From Streptomyces sp. TSRI0107 (lineage in GTDB: Bacteria; Actinomycetota; Actinomycetes; Streptomycetales; Streptomycetaceae): a DNA stretch of 64,000 bases. A program made the position numbers and the translations under genes. The stretch is taken from assembly GCF_001905845.1 (NCBI RefSeq), contig NZ_LIVZ01000001.1:124001-188000 (forward strand). Reading direction: 5' to 3'. The notes below the pieces were generated by a model, which had not been told where the DNA came from, made no database searches, and worked only from the letters and a program-made list of their open reading frames with translations. Positions 54,917 through 63,725 of this stretch are shown one piece after another (within the stretch, counting starts at the first letter, position 1; every line of letters starts with the position of its first letter).

Positions 54917-55186
54917 ATGCCCGCACCGACCACCCCGGCCGACGACCTCACCCCCGTACGCCCGTGGGGCATCGGCCGCCTCGCCCCGTACCCCACGACG
55001 GTGAAGCTGCCGTACGCCTCCGTCACCATCGATCCGACCACCCAGATCGGCATCTTCCGAGACCACCACGGCGAGGTCGTCGACATGGGCAAACACGGCA
55101 CCAGTTCGGGCACGGAAACCGCCACGGCCACGAACCTCGACTCCCAGCCCGACCAGGGCCACGACCAGGACAGTCAGCAGGACTGA
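54917..55186 (+). CDS. tgmA: Putative ATP-grasp-modified RiPP precursor (TgmA-like)
   Basis: 89 residues. The N-terminal leader shows the family signature RPWGIGRLAPYPTTVKLPYASVTIDPTTQIGIFRDHHGEVVDMGKHGT. The C-terminal ~30 residues are the likely core: a Thr/Ser block (KHGTSSGTETATATN) and an acidic block (LDSQPDQGHDQDSQQD). ATP-grasp ligases of graspetides join Thr/Ser hydroxyls to Asp/Glu carboxyls as macrolactones. Ideal SD AAGGAG precedes ATG. TgmB and TgmC follow. Which Asp becomes isoaspartate or aspartimide cannot be told from sequence; DS and HD steps are candidates. Confidence 0.9.
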   Translation: MPAPTTPADDLTPVRPWGIGRLAPYPTTVKLPYASVTIDPTTQIGIFRDHHGEVVDMGKHGTSSGTETATATNLDSQPDQGHDQDSQQD

Positions 55187-55191
55187 CGACC

Positions 55192-56154
55192 GTGACGGAG
55201 AAAGGACCCGTGTTGGTGGTCACCGAGCCGCACGACGTCACGGCGGACATGGTGATCAGCCACCTGAACCGACGCGCCGTACCGGTGGTCCGTTTCAACC
55301 CGGCCGACATCGGTGCCGCCCTGACGCTGACGGCACGCTTCGGAGACGGCTCGACCGGTCTGCTCCGTACGTCGTCACGAAGCGTCGACCTGGACGACGT
55401 ACGAGCGATCTATTGGCGTCGCCCCATGTGGCCGGGCTTCGAGAGTCTGTCGGACGTCGACGCCCGCTTCGCCGCCGCCCAGGTCCGCCACGGCCTCGGC
55501 GGGGCCCTTTACGCCTTACGTGGCTGCCGTTGGGTGAACCATCCACTCAGGAACGCCGCGGCCGACTACAAACCGGTGCAACTCGAGGTCGCCTGCCGTC
55601 TTGGCTTTCGGGTGCCGCCGACGCTCGTGACCAACAACCTCGACCAAGCGCGTCAGTTCATCCATCAACACGGACAGGTCGTCCACAAGACGCTGCGTTG
55701 GACCTCGTACGAGCGAGACGGCGTCGGCCTCACATCCTGGGCCGAACCAGTCCGGGAGGAGGAACTGGACGACACGGTGAGCATCACCCCGCACCTCTTT
55801 CAGGCCCGCGTCGACAAGGTCGCGGATCTGCGGGTGCTGATCGTCGGGCGCCGCGTCTTCGCCGTACGCATCACGTGCGACCTCCTGGACTGGCGCAAGG
55901 ACTACAGCAGCCACACGTACGACGTGGTACATCTGCCGGACCGCTTGGCGGGAGCCCTACGCACCTACCTGGACCACTACGGCCTCAGCTCCGGCTCCTT
56001 CGACCTCGCTGTGGACCGCGACGGCGAGCCCCACTGGCTGGAGCTGAACCCGAACGGTCAGTGGGGCTGGTTGGAGGAAAGGACCGGACTCGAGATGGCA
56101 GCCGCGTTCGCCGACCTGCTCGCCGAAGGAGAAGCCGATGCTGATGCCCGATAG
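55192..56154 (+). CDS. tgmB: ATP-grasp graspetide ligase (TgmB-like)
   Basis: 320 residues from GTG 55192. An ATP-grasp enzyme of the RimK/MvdD-like graspetide group: GPVLVVTEPHDVTADMVISHLNRRAVPVVRFNPADIGA at the start, a DDVRAIYWRRPMWPGF segment, NHPLRNAAADYKPVQLEVACRLGFRVPPTLVTNNLDQARQF, and the C-terminal GLSSGSFDLAVDRDGEPHWLELNPNGQWGWLEERTGLEMAAAFADLLAE with metal-binding ELNPNGQW. It should install ester (or amide) cross-links in TgmA. Starts 6 bases after tgmA. Confidence 0.93.
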   Translation: MTEKGPVLVVTEPHDVTADMVISHLNRRAVPVVRFNPADIGAALTLTARFGDGSTGLLRTSSRSVDLDDVRAIYWRRPMWPGFESLSDVDARFAAAQVRHGLGGALYALRGCRWVNHPLRNAAADYKPVQLEVACRLGFRVPPTLVTNNLDQARQFIHQHGQVVHKTLRWTSYERDGVGLTSWAEPVREEELDDTVSITPHLFQARVDKVADLRVLIVGRRVFAVRITCDLLDWRKDYSSHTYDVVHLPDRLAGALRTYLDHYGLSSGSFDLAVDRDGEPHWLELNPNGQWGWLEERTGLEMAAAFADLLAEGEADADAR

Positions 56155-57352
56155 CGCCCCACAGCGGCGCGCACTCGCCGACCGGCTGGAGGCGGCCGGC
56201 GCGCTGAAAGACCCGAGGCTGCGAGCGGCGGTGGAGTCCGTGCCGCGCGAACTGTTCCTCAACCCGGGCGTGTTCCTGCCCGCTGAAGGTGGCCGTTGGC
56301 GCCCGGTCACCGCTCTGGGAACAGCTCCCGAGGAGTGGCTGGACATCGCGTACATCGACCGATCACTGGCCACGCAACTGGACGGCCACCGGACCGCGGA
56401 TCAGGTGGCCGAGCCCGTCACGGGCACACCCACGTCCTCCTCCACCACACCGGTCACCGTGCTCGGCATGATCGAGGACCTCGACCTGACCGACGGACAG
56501 AAGGTTCTGGAGATCGGCACCGGCACCGGCTACTCCACCGCCCTGCTCTGTCACCGCCTCGGCGAGGACAACGTCACCACGATCGAGCTCGACCCGCAGG
56601 TCGCGGCCCGCGCGGACGCGGCCCTGGAGGAGATCGGCTTCTCCACCTGGACGGTGACGGGCGACGGCCTCCTGGGCCACCCGCCCCGTGCCCCGTACGA
56701 CCGCGTCATCGCCACCTGCGCGGTACGCCGCATCCCGTACACCTGGGTCCGCCAGACCAAGCCGGGCGGCATCATCCTGGCCACCCTCGGCTCCTGGCCC
56801 TACGGCACCGGCCTCGCCAAAGTCACGGTGAACGAGGACGGCACCGCCGAAGGCCGCATCATCGGCCGCTCCTCCTTCATGCAGGCCCGCTCACAAGCCA
56901 CGACTCCCGTGTCCGGCGACCTCTCCGCCCGCACCGCCTACGCCGACACCGAACGCCCCACCAAGCTCCCGCCGACCCTGCTGGAGGACTGGATGCCGGC
57001 GTTCCTGGCCCAGCTGTCAGCGCCCGGCACCCAACTCGTGCGAGCCAGGGCCGCCGACGGCACCCACCTTCTGTACCTGTTCGACATCGACCGTGAGTCC
57101 TTCGCCGCCTTCACCGAAGACGATGCCGGAGAGTGGGTCGTCCGACAGGGCGGGCCGGTCGCCCTGTGGGACACCGTCGAGCAGACGCTCACCGCTTGGC
57201 AGGAGGCCGGCCGTCCCGACATCGCCTCCGTTCGACTTCACATCACCGAAGGGGCGCACACCTACTGGATCGGCGGCGGGAGGGTCACCGCCAGGAATCG
57301 CTCACATCGGATCGGGGAGAAGAGCGAACTGCGGTGGGATCACCACATTTAG
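56138..57352 (+). CDS. tgmC: Isoaspartate O-methyltransferase homologue of the graspetide cluster (TgmC-like)
   Basis: 404 residues. The SAM-binding motif I is VLEIGTGTGYSTALL (from ~123), within a PIMT-type domain (ALADRLEAAGALKDPRLRAAVESVPRELFLNPG at the start; STTPVTVLGMIEDLDLTDGQ). The C-terminal ~150 residues form an extra domain absent in plain PIMT (LPPTLLEDWMPAFLAQLSAPGTQLVRARAADGTHLLYLFDIDRESFAAF). In imiditide-type graspetides (fuscimiditide) this enzyme methylates an Asp that then closes to aspartimide. It overlaps tgmB by 17 bases; AAGGAG precedes ATG 56138. Confidence 0.92.
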   Translation: MLMPDSAPQRRALADRLEAAGALKDPRLRAAVESVPRELFLNPGVFLPAEGGRWRPVTALGTAPEEWLDIAYIDRSLATQLDGHRTADQVAEPVTGTPTSSSTTPVTVLGMIEDLDLTDGQKVLEIGTGTGYSTALLCHRLGEDNVTTIELDPQVAARADAALEEIGFSTWTVTGDGLLGHPPRAPYDRVIATCAVRRIPYTWVRQTKPGGIILATLGSWPYGTGLAKVTVNEDGTAEGRIIGRSSFMQARSQATTPVSGDLSARTAYADTERPTKLPPTLLEDWMPAFLAQLSAPGTQLVRARAADGTHLLYLFDIDRESFAAFTEDDAGEWVVRQGGPVALWDTVEQTLTAWQEAGRPDIASVRLHITEGAHTYWIGGGRVTARNRSHRIGEKSELRWDHHI

Positions 57353-57401
57353 CCCTTCCCGACCTCCCACGCATGCTGGGCAGTTGACGCGATATACACC
57401 A

Positions 57402-57456
57402 AAAGCCTCTGGCAGACGGGTTTTCGACCAAGAGAACCGTGTCCACCAGAGGCTTT
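57402..57456. repeat. Inverted repeat after the graspetide cluster
   Basis: An 11-base perfect inverted repeat AAAGCCTCTGG/CCAGAGGCTTT with a 33-base loop, followed by TTTTCGTTT. It lies 50 bases past the tgmC stop. It may be the operon's terminator, or an end of the decayed insertion sequence. The rest of 57353-57597 contains nothing else I can name. Confidence 0.55.
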
Positions 57457-57597
57457 GTGGTTTTCGTTTACCCGTCCGGCATGGTTGCCGGCGTCTTCGG
57501 TTTCCTTGCAGCTGAGGCGGAGGAGGTGAACGGTGGCCGTCATGGCTCTCACTCCCGGTTTCCGCCATGGACCTTCACCTTTCTCAAATCTCCTCCC

Positions 57598-57877
57598 AAT
57601 GGTGCGACTCGTCAAAATGAACATGGCCGTCAAGAGCGTGCCTTGATCAGCAGGGCTTGCGCAGGGAGCGCCAGGATTGTGGGTGGCGACGGGCTGTTCG
57701 ACGAGTGCCCGGATCTTTGCGTGAGACATGACCGCCTGCCGGCCCGGACCGGTCCAGTAGGGGACACAGAGCGTGCCTACGGCACCGCAGTAGCCCTTGT
57801 CCGCCCAGCAGGTGGTATGTGGCGAGAGCGTCGACGACCTCCTCGAGACACCACGCGTCATGGGCTGCAAGGGGCAT
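57598..57877 (-). pseudogene. Remnant of an IS5-type DDE transposase
   Basis: Broken coding on the minus strand. One frame gives AHDAWCLEEVVDALATYHLL; the next gives CWADKGYCGAVGTLCVPY, then SHAKIRALVEQPVATHNPGA. These correspond to the 3' part of IS5/ISL2-type Streptomyces transposases (typically HDxxAAREHGIIDAL, CWADKGYQGAGGT, SHAKIRALVEQAVATLK). A frameshift separates the two parts, and the N-terminal half is absent, so it is inactive. It marks past insertion between the RiPP cluster and the defence operon. Confidence 0.8.
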
Positions 57878-58007
57878 CGGCGCCGCTCGGGTCCGACCGA
57901 CCGTTCCGCAGACCGCTGCCGCAGGGGTCGACTACCGTCATTCCGGCATCGCATCATGATGATGTTGAATTCGTCCCGGAACGGGCGCGCACCCCATAAG
58001 GCAGGTC

Positions 58008-59537
58008 ATGGTCAGCGAGTGGCAGTTCGAGGTTCCCACGGCCGGCAGCAAGCGGCTGCCTCCCGATGGGCGCTACATGGAGGCGCTCAGCAGTCAGGGG
58101 TACGGGTTCGACGTCGCCATCGCCGACTTGGTCGACAACAGCATCGACGCCGGGGCGCAGAACGTCGTCATCCACTTCCTTCGCGACGGTGATCAGCTCG
58201 TCAGTCTGGTGATCGTCGACGACGGCAAGGGCATGGACGAGGATGAGCTCGACGTGGCCATGACCGTCGGTGGGCGTCGTGGCTACGACAAGAGGTCGCT
58301 GGGCATGTTCGGCACGGGCCTGAAGTCCGCGTCACTCAGCCACGCCAACTCCGTCACGGTCGTGAGTCGCACCAAGCGGACCAGGCCCGCAGGTCGGCGT
58401 TGGCTCATGGAGCGTGCCAAGCATGGCTTCGAGTGCGACATCATCGAACCGAAATACGCTCAAGACTTCATCGACTTCTACCAGGGGCGCCCGATCGCCT
58501 TCCAGGGAACGATCGTCCGCTGGGACGGAGTCAAGGACTTCCCCCAGAACGGCAGTGGTGGCCAAACGGATCGCTACCTGCACCGGACCGTCAACAAGCT
58601 CGGTCTGCACCTGGGGCTCCACCTGCATCGTTTTCTCGCGAGGGACGACTTCCACATCACCATCTCGATTCAGGATGTCCGCACCGGAATCGAATACGCG
58701 AACTACGGTGTGGAGTCGCTGGATCCCTTCGCATACCCGGTTTCCGGAGATCCGGCCTATCCGAGTGACTTCACCGTCGACCTTCCCTCTCTGGGGCAGG
58801 TGCGTCTGGATGCCCACATCTGGCCGCCGCGCTCCTCTCTCGACGAGTACAAGGCGTTCGGCGCGGTGGTGGAACGTGAAGGGTTCTACTTCTACCGCAA
58901 CGACCGGCTGGTGCAGGCCGGCGGCTGGAACAACTTTCGCCAACCCGAACAGCACCTGGCCCTCGCGCGAGTGGCCGTGGACCTCCCGGACGACTCCGAT
59001 GGCACGGTCTTCCGGTTGACCGTGAAGAAGGAGGGAGTGCAGGCGTCCCCCGAGTTCGTCGCCTCCCTGGAGGACGCCAAGGACGACCAAGGGCGTACTT
59101 TCGCGCAGTACCTGTCGGAAGCCGAACGCGTCTACCGGGAGGCCCGCAAGCGTGCCGGTGTCACGCGCAGGGCCGCCGTTCCGCCTGGGCGGGGCGTCGA
59201 CCCGCAGGTCCGACAGGTGATCGAAGAGGAACTGCCGGTGCTGACCGGCGAGGAGCCGTTGCAGTTTCGTTGGCAGAAGCTGCCCAACGACAAGTTCTTC
59301 GAAATCGACCAGGACGGCCACCTCCTCCTGCTCAACCAGCACTACCGTGCTGCCCTTCTGGGAGGGCGCGGCGGATCCCTCAACGACGCTCCGATGGTCA
59401 AGTCCCTGATGTACCTCCTGATGCAGGACGCCTTCCAGCGAGAGCGGATGGGCAGTCGGCTCAAGGACAACATCGAGCTGTGGCAGTCGGTTCTCGTCGC
59501 CGCCGCTCGCGCGGAGTTGGACCGGGTGGCCGACTGA
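58008..59537 (+). CDS. MORC-like GHKL ATPase of a defence-type operon
   Basis: 509 residues. The GHKL (Hsp90/MutL-type) ATP site is complete: LVDNSIDAGAQNV at 41-53 (Mg-binding Asn44), VDDGKGM at 70-76, and GMFGTGLKSASLSHA around 99-113. The continuing sequence (RHLDEYKAFGAVVEREGFYFYRNDRLVQAGGWNNF-like) is the second S5-type domain of the MutL/MORC group. Such ATPases clamp DNA upon ATP binding. It overlaps the next gene by one base (TGATG). In the bacterial systems first described computationally by Iyer and colleagues, these MORC ATPases sit with nucleases and a Z1 ATPase, as here. Confidence 0.9.
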   Translation: MVSEWQFEVPTAGSKRLPPDGRYMEALSSQGYGFDVAIADLVDNSIDAGAQNVVIHFLRDGDQLVSLVIVDDGKGMDEDELDVAMTVGGRRGYDKRSLGMFGTGLKSASLSHANSVTVVSRTKRTRPAGRRWLMERAKHGFECDIIEPKYAQDFIDFYQGRPIAFQGTIVRWDGVKDFPQNGSGGQTDRYLHRTVNKLGLHLGLHLHRFLARDDFHITISIQDVRTGIEYANYGVESLDPFAYPVSGDPAYPSDFTVDLPSLGQVRLDAHIWPPRSSLDEYKAFGAVVEREGFYFYRNDRLVQAGGWNNFRQPEQHLALARVAVDLPDDSDGTVFRLTVKKEGVQASPEFVASLEDAKDDQGRTFAQYLSEAERVYREARKRAGVTRRAAVPPGRGVDPQVRQVIEEELPVLTGEEPLQFRWQKLPNDKFFEIDQDGHLLLLNQHYRAALLGGRGGSLNDAPMVKSLMYLLMQDAFQRERMGSRLKDNIELWQSVLVAAARAELDRVAD

Positions 59538-60565
59538 TGGCGACGGGCGACGAACGTGCTCGAGAAAGGCCGGATGGTGCGGCAAAGGCCCCCGCCGCCC
59601 AACCGGTCGACCTGCCATGGACAACAGTCGAGCACTATCTGGGCCGGGGGCTCGCAGCGAGCTATCGGCTCTCCGTCGCGAACAAACCCCTCGTCTCGTA
59701 TGAAATAGCCGATGGCGGGCGTGGCATCGCGCTTCATGTGGAGCTCACTGGCGGCCACCGCCTTCCTCGTTCACCGTTGCCCGCCGTGCGCATCGACCAG
59801 ATCGCCCAGACCGGCCGGCGGATGGCGCGTTTCACGACGCCCGGTGCGGAGCTGCTTCGTGACTTCCACGACCTGCTGTTGGCCGTGGCCGACCGGATCG
59901 TCACCGACGGACGGAGTCTGGAGCAGGCTTTCGACGAGACGGTGCACGGCTGGAGCGCCTTGTTGGGCAGGCCTCGCGGGATGTCGCTGGAGAGACGGCT
60001 CGGGCTCCACGGGGAACTCGCCGTTCTCGGAAGGCTGGCCCGGAACGTCGGTTGGCAGGCGGCGCTCGACGCTTGGGTCGGACCGAGGGGCGAAGAGCAC
60101 GACTTCGCTCTGGAGGGCGCCGACCTGGAGATCAAGACGACGGGATCCGAGCTGCGCAGGCACACCATCCATGGCCTCGGGCAGCTCTCCGCGACGCCAG
60201 GGCGCCCCTTGTGGTTCGCGTCCCTGCGCCTTACTCGCGGGGGCACCGGCGGACGCACCCTGAAGGACTCGGTCAAGGCGACTCGCGACGCCGCGGCCGC
60301 GGAGAACATCGCCTTGGGGCGGAGCGTGGACCGACTTCTCGAGGCAGCCGGGTGGGACTCGCAACAACCGGACGACGAACGCTGGACACCTCGCGACAGT
60401 CCCTTGGTGCTGCGAGCCGGTGACATGCCGCGTCTCACGGAAGGCGACTTGCCCGGCAACGCGGACGGGCGGATCGATCACGTGACGTATGTCGTCGACG
60501 TGACAGGGCTCCCACACGTCGAGAAGCCCCCGATAATCGACCTCTCCGACCTCTCGCTCCCCTGA
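59537..60565 (+). CDS. PD-(D/E)XK nuclease family protein (DUF4420-like)
   Basis: 342 residues. The putative nuclease core is Glu160 (LGLHGELAVLGRL), Asp189 (GEEHDFALEG), Glu198 and Lys200 (DLEIKTTGSE), the E-D-E-x-K pattern of PD-(D/E)XK endonucleases. The start PVDLPWTTVEHYLGRGLAASYRLSVANKPLVSYEI and the YVVDVTGL tail fit the DUF4420 family. The gene start overlaps the MORC stop. It is the likely cutting enzyme of the operon. It may recognise unmodified DNA with help from the ATPases, but that is inference. Confidence 0.85.
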   Translation: MATGDERARERPDGAAKAPAAQPVDLPWTTVEHYLGRGLAASYRLSVANKPLVSYEIADGGRGIALHVELTGGHRLPRSPLPAVRIDQIAQTGRRMARFTTPGAELLRDFHDLLLAVADRIVTDGRSLEQAFDETVHGWSALLGRPRGMSLERRLGLHGELAVLGRLARNVGWQAALDAWVGPRGEEHDFALEGADLEIKTTGSELRRHTIHGLGQLSATPGRPLWFASLRLTRGGTGGRTLKDSVKATRDAAAAENIALGRSVDRLLEAAGWDSQQPDDERWTPRDSPLVLRAGDMPRLTEGDLPGNADGRIDHVTYVVDVTGLPHVEKPPIIDLSDLSLP

Positions 60566-60618
60566 CGAACCAGCTCCCACACGCCGTTCGGCGGCCACTC
60601 GGCAACTCGAGGAAGAAG

Positions 60619-63600
60619 ATGACCAGCAGCCCCACCGACCTCCTGCTTCTGCAACTGCACAGCGCCGCCCTCTCGGACATGCACACGAGCCGTCCCAAGA
60701 AGCTGGTGCGGGCGCTCGCCTACCAGGCGGAGGACCTGGGCCCCGAGGCCGAGGATCTGGCGACCGAGGAGGCTCTGCGCAGCGCGTTGGAGCGGGCCCT
60801 TTCGACGGATCAGCTTGTCGAGGTGTGGCGCAGGAGGCTCACGGACTGGGACTTCGCAGCCGATCCCGCGTGGTCGAAGAGCCCCGAGCGCACCGAGGCG
60901 CGGCGGGACGAGGTCTATGGCCTTCTCGGCCTCTCCGAGGACACCCGCAAGCTGCTGGACGGTCTCGTCCCCGTGTCCAAGGTCGAGGCGCCGGTCGTCA
61001 TCACGGACGAGTTCACCCCTTGGTACACCCCGCAGTCCCGGCAGGGACGGCCTTGGTACTGGCCGTCGTACCGCACCCACCTAGAAGGGAAGGGGTGGGC
61101 CGCGGAGGCCGTCGCCGGCCTGGACGTCGCGACCGACGCCGTGGTCGAGCGGCTCGCAGATCCGACCCAACCGGCGGCCTACCAGTCGAAGGGGCTGGTC
61201 GTCGGGTATGTGCAGTCGGGCAAGACCGCCAACTTCACGGGAGTCATCGCCAAGGCCGTCGACGCGGGTTACCGACTGGTGATCGTTCTCGGTGGCACTC
61301 TCAACATGCTGCGGGCCCAGACCCAGCGGCGCCTCGACATGGAACTCGTGGGCCGGGAGAACATCCTGCGCGGAGCGAGCGAGTACGAGTGCGACTACGC
61401 CAACGACCCCGCCTGGAACCAGGGCAAGTTCGTGACGTTCGGCACCCTGCCGTCCACGCGTGGCGGCTTCGACATCGTGAGACTCACGACCCGCGACGAC
61501 GACTACAAGAGCCTGCTTCAGGGCATTACGGCACTCGAGTTCGAGAAGCAGGAGCCCGCGCTGCCGCTTTACGACCCGCGCAACCTGCACCGGTCGATGG
61601 CCCGCCTCATGGTGGTCAAGAAGAACAAGAGCGTCCTCACCAAGCTGGTGAAGGACCTCAAGAAGATCAAGACGCCACTCGCCGAGATTCCCGTACTGAT
61701 CATCGACGACGAGTCCGACGAGGCCTCGGTCAACACCACCGATCTCGCCAAGCCCGACGCCGAGCGCACCGCGATCAACCAGAAGATCTCCGAACTGCTC
61801 CGGATGCTGCCGCGTGCCCAGTACGTCGGTTACACGGCCACTCCGTTCGCCAACGTCTTCGTAGACCCCAGCGACGCCGAGGACATCTTCCCCAAGGACT
61901 TCATCGTCTCCCTGCCTCGCCCCGACGGATACATGGGCGCACGTGACTTCCACGATCTCGACTCCGCCGTCCCGGCCGAGGAACGCACCTTCGCGAACTC
62001 CAATGAGCGTGCTCACGTGCGAAACATCACCGTGGAGGCCGGCGAGGACTCGGAGGACGACGTCTGTCTCCAGCGGGCCATGGACATGTTCGTGCTGACC
62101 GCGGCCATGAAGCTGTATCGCGAGGACGAAGGGGGGCTCGGCGACAGGTACTTCCAGCATCACACGATGCTCATCCACGAGTCCGTGCGCACCGAGGTGC
62201 ACCGGGAACTCCTGGGCAAGGTCACCAGGATGTGGTGGAACTCCGGCTACATGGGGCCGAGCGGTCACGAACGGCTGCGCGAGCTCTTCGAGACCGACAT
62301 CGCCCCGGTCTCGGCCGCCCGCGCCGACGGCCACGCCGTTCCGCCGTCGTACGACGTCCTCTCGCGTTACGTCGGCCCGGCCGTGACCCGGATCGGTGGG
62401 GACGACAACCCGATCATCGTCGTCAACGGGGACAAGGACATCGAGACCGGCGAGGCCGACTTCGACAGGCGGCCCATCTGGAAGATCCTCATCGGCGGCC
62501 AGAAGCTCGCCCGAGGCTTCACGGTCGAAGGACTCACCGTCTCGTACTTCCGTCGCCGTGCCGGCAATGCCTCCACCCTGATGCAGATGGGGCGGTGGTT
62601 CGGTTTCCGCGAGGGCTACCGGGACCTCGTACGCCTCTTCCTCGGCCGGTCCGAGACCATGGGCACCAAGGAGATCGACCTGTATGCGGCGTTCGAGGCG
62701 ATCTGCCTGGACGAGGAGAACTTCCGTGCCGAGCTGAAGCAGTACGCCACGACGGTCGACGGGATGCCCCAGGTCACGCCGGCCCAGGTGCCGCCGCTCG
62801 TCTCCCAGCACCTGCCCTGGCTCAAGCCGACGAGTCCCAACAAGATGTACAACGCGCGCCTCGTCGAACTCCGCTCGCCCGGGCATTGGCAGGAGCCCAC
62901 GGCCTACCCGACCAAGGTTGCCGACCTGCGGCGGAACACCGAGCTCTGGACACCCGTCCTCGACGCGCTGTCCACCGACGTCACCTCTCTCGCCTACCAC
63001 TTCACCGGTGACGACACCCGTGAAGGCGGTGTCCACCGTTTCGACGCACTCGTCGGAACGCTCCCGGCGGAGAGCTTCCTGGATCTGGTCCGCGAGCTGC
63101 GCTGGAGAGCGCCTTCCCAGTTCGCTCCCCACCTCGCGTACCTCGAGGAGATCACCGATGCCTCCTCGCGCGGGGTCGACGACTGGCTGGTCGTGGCTCC
63201 CCAACACAGCAAGCGCGGCCAGCGACTGGCGCTCGGCGGCAGCGGGCGAAGCCTCGCCTGGTTCAGCCGTGAACGTCGTCGCGATCCGCTCTTCGGCGCC
63301 ATCAGTGAGCCCAAGCACCGTGCCGTTCCGCTGCGCATCGCCGGCGCCCTCGCCGACTCGGGCGACTTCGCCACCGAAAGCCTGGTGGCTCCGCGCAGGG
63401 GAGCGGTGGTCGTGTATCCCGTGGTCGAGGGCAAGCACCGCTCCGACATCACCGGGGACGGCCGACTCGCCCCGGAGAAGATCGTCATGACCTTCTCCTT
63501 CGTCGCCCCCTCCACCGCCCGCGGCTCGGACGGCCGAGTGCTGCGCTTCACCACGGTCGACCGGTCGAAGGAAGGACAGGCGATCATCGACGCCCAGTGA
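60619..63600 (+). CDS. Z1-domain SF2-helicase-like ATPase of a defence-type operon
   Basis: 993 residues. Z1 (PF10593-type) domain with helicase motifs: Walker A GYVQSGKT at 196-203, Walker B VLIIDDESDEAS at 359-370, GYTATPFANVF from 404, and the arginine-finger motif MQMGRWFGFR at 655-664. The Z1 family is tied to restriction-type systems with MORC ATPases and DUF4420 nucleases. AGGAAGA precedes ATG. It is probably the translocating or remodelling motor. The 53-base gap before it is small, so it is one transcript with the two upstream genes. Confidence 0.92.
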   Translation: MTSSPTDLLLLQLHSAALSDMHTSRPKKLVRALAYQAEDLGPEAEDLATEEALRSALERALSTDQLVEVWRRRLTDWDFAADPAWSKSPERTEARRDEVYGLLGLSEDTRKLLDGLVPVSKVEAPVVITDEFTPWYTPQSRQGRPWYWPSYRTHLEGKGWAAEAVAGLDVATDAVVERLADPTQPAAYQSKGLVVGYVQSGKTANFTGVIAKAVDAGYRLVIVLGGTLNMLRAQTQRRLDMELVGRENILRGASEYECDYANDPAWNQGKFVTFGTLPSTRGGFDIVRLTTRDDDYKSLLQGITALEFEKQEPALPLYDPRNLHRSMARLMVVKKNKSVLTKLVKDLKKIKTPLAEIPVLIIDDESDEASVNTTDLAKPDAERTAINQKISELLRMLPRAQYVGYTATPFANVFVDPSDAEDIFPKDFIVSLPRPDGYMGARDFHDLDSAVPAEERTFANSNERAHVRNITVEAGEDSEDDVCLQRAMDMFVLTAAMKLYREDEGGLGDRYFQHHTMLIHESVRTEVHRELLGKVTRMWWNSGYMGPSGHERLRELFETDIAPVSAARADGHAVPPSYDVLSRYVGPAVTRIGGDDNPIIVVNGDKDIETGEADFDRRPIWKILIGGQKLARGFTVEGLTVSYFRRRAGNASTLMQMGRWFGFREGYRDLVRLFLGRSETMGTKEIDLYAAFEAICLDEENFRAELKQYATTVDGMPQVTPAQVPPLVSQHLPWLKPTSPNKMYNARLVELRSPGHWQEPTAYPTKVADLRRNTELWTPVLDALSTDVTSLAYHFTGDDTREGGVHRFDALVGTLPAESFLDLVRELRWRAPSQFAPHLAYLEEITDASSRGVDDWLVVAPQHSKRGQRLALGGSGRSLAWFSRERRRDPLFGAISEPKHRAVPLRIAGALADSGDFATESLVAPRRGAVVVYPVVEGKHRSDITGDGRLAPEKIVMTFSFVAPSTARGSDGRVLRFTTVDRSKEGQAIIDAQ

Positions 63601-63725
63601 CGCCGAGGCCCTGACGCGCCACCCGGCCGACGATTACCCTCATTTGGAGTGGATCTTGCACGTGGGTAGGGCAGAGGGCGTGCGAGCGTTCGTGCGCCGG
63701 GGGGCGACGGGAGGGTGGCAGAACC

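Noticed and set aside
57349..57957. A complete transposase gene on the minus strand.
   Set aside because: The homologous parts lie in two frames and lack the N-terminal half, so it is listed as a pseudogene only.
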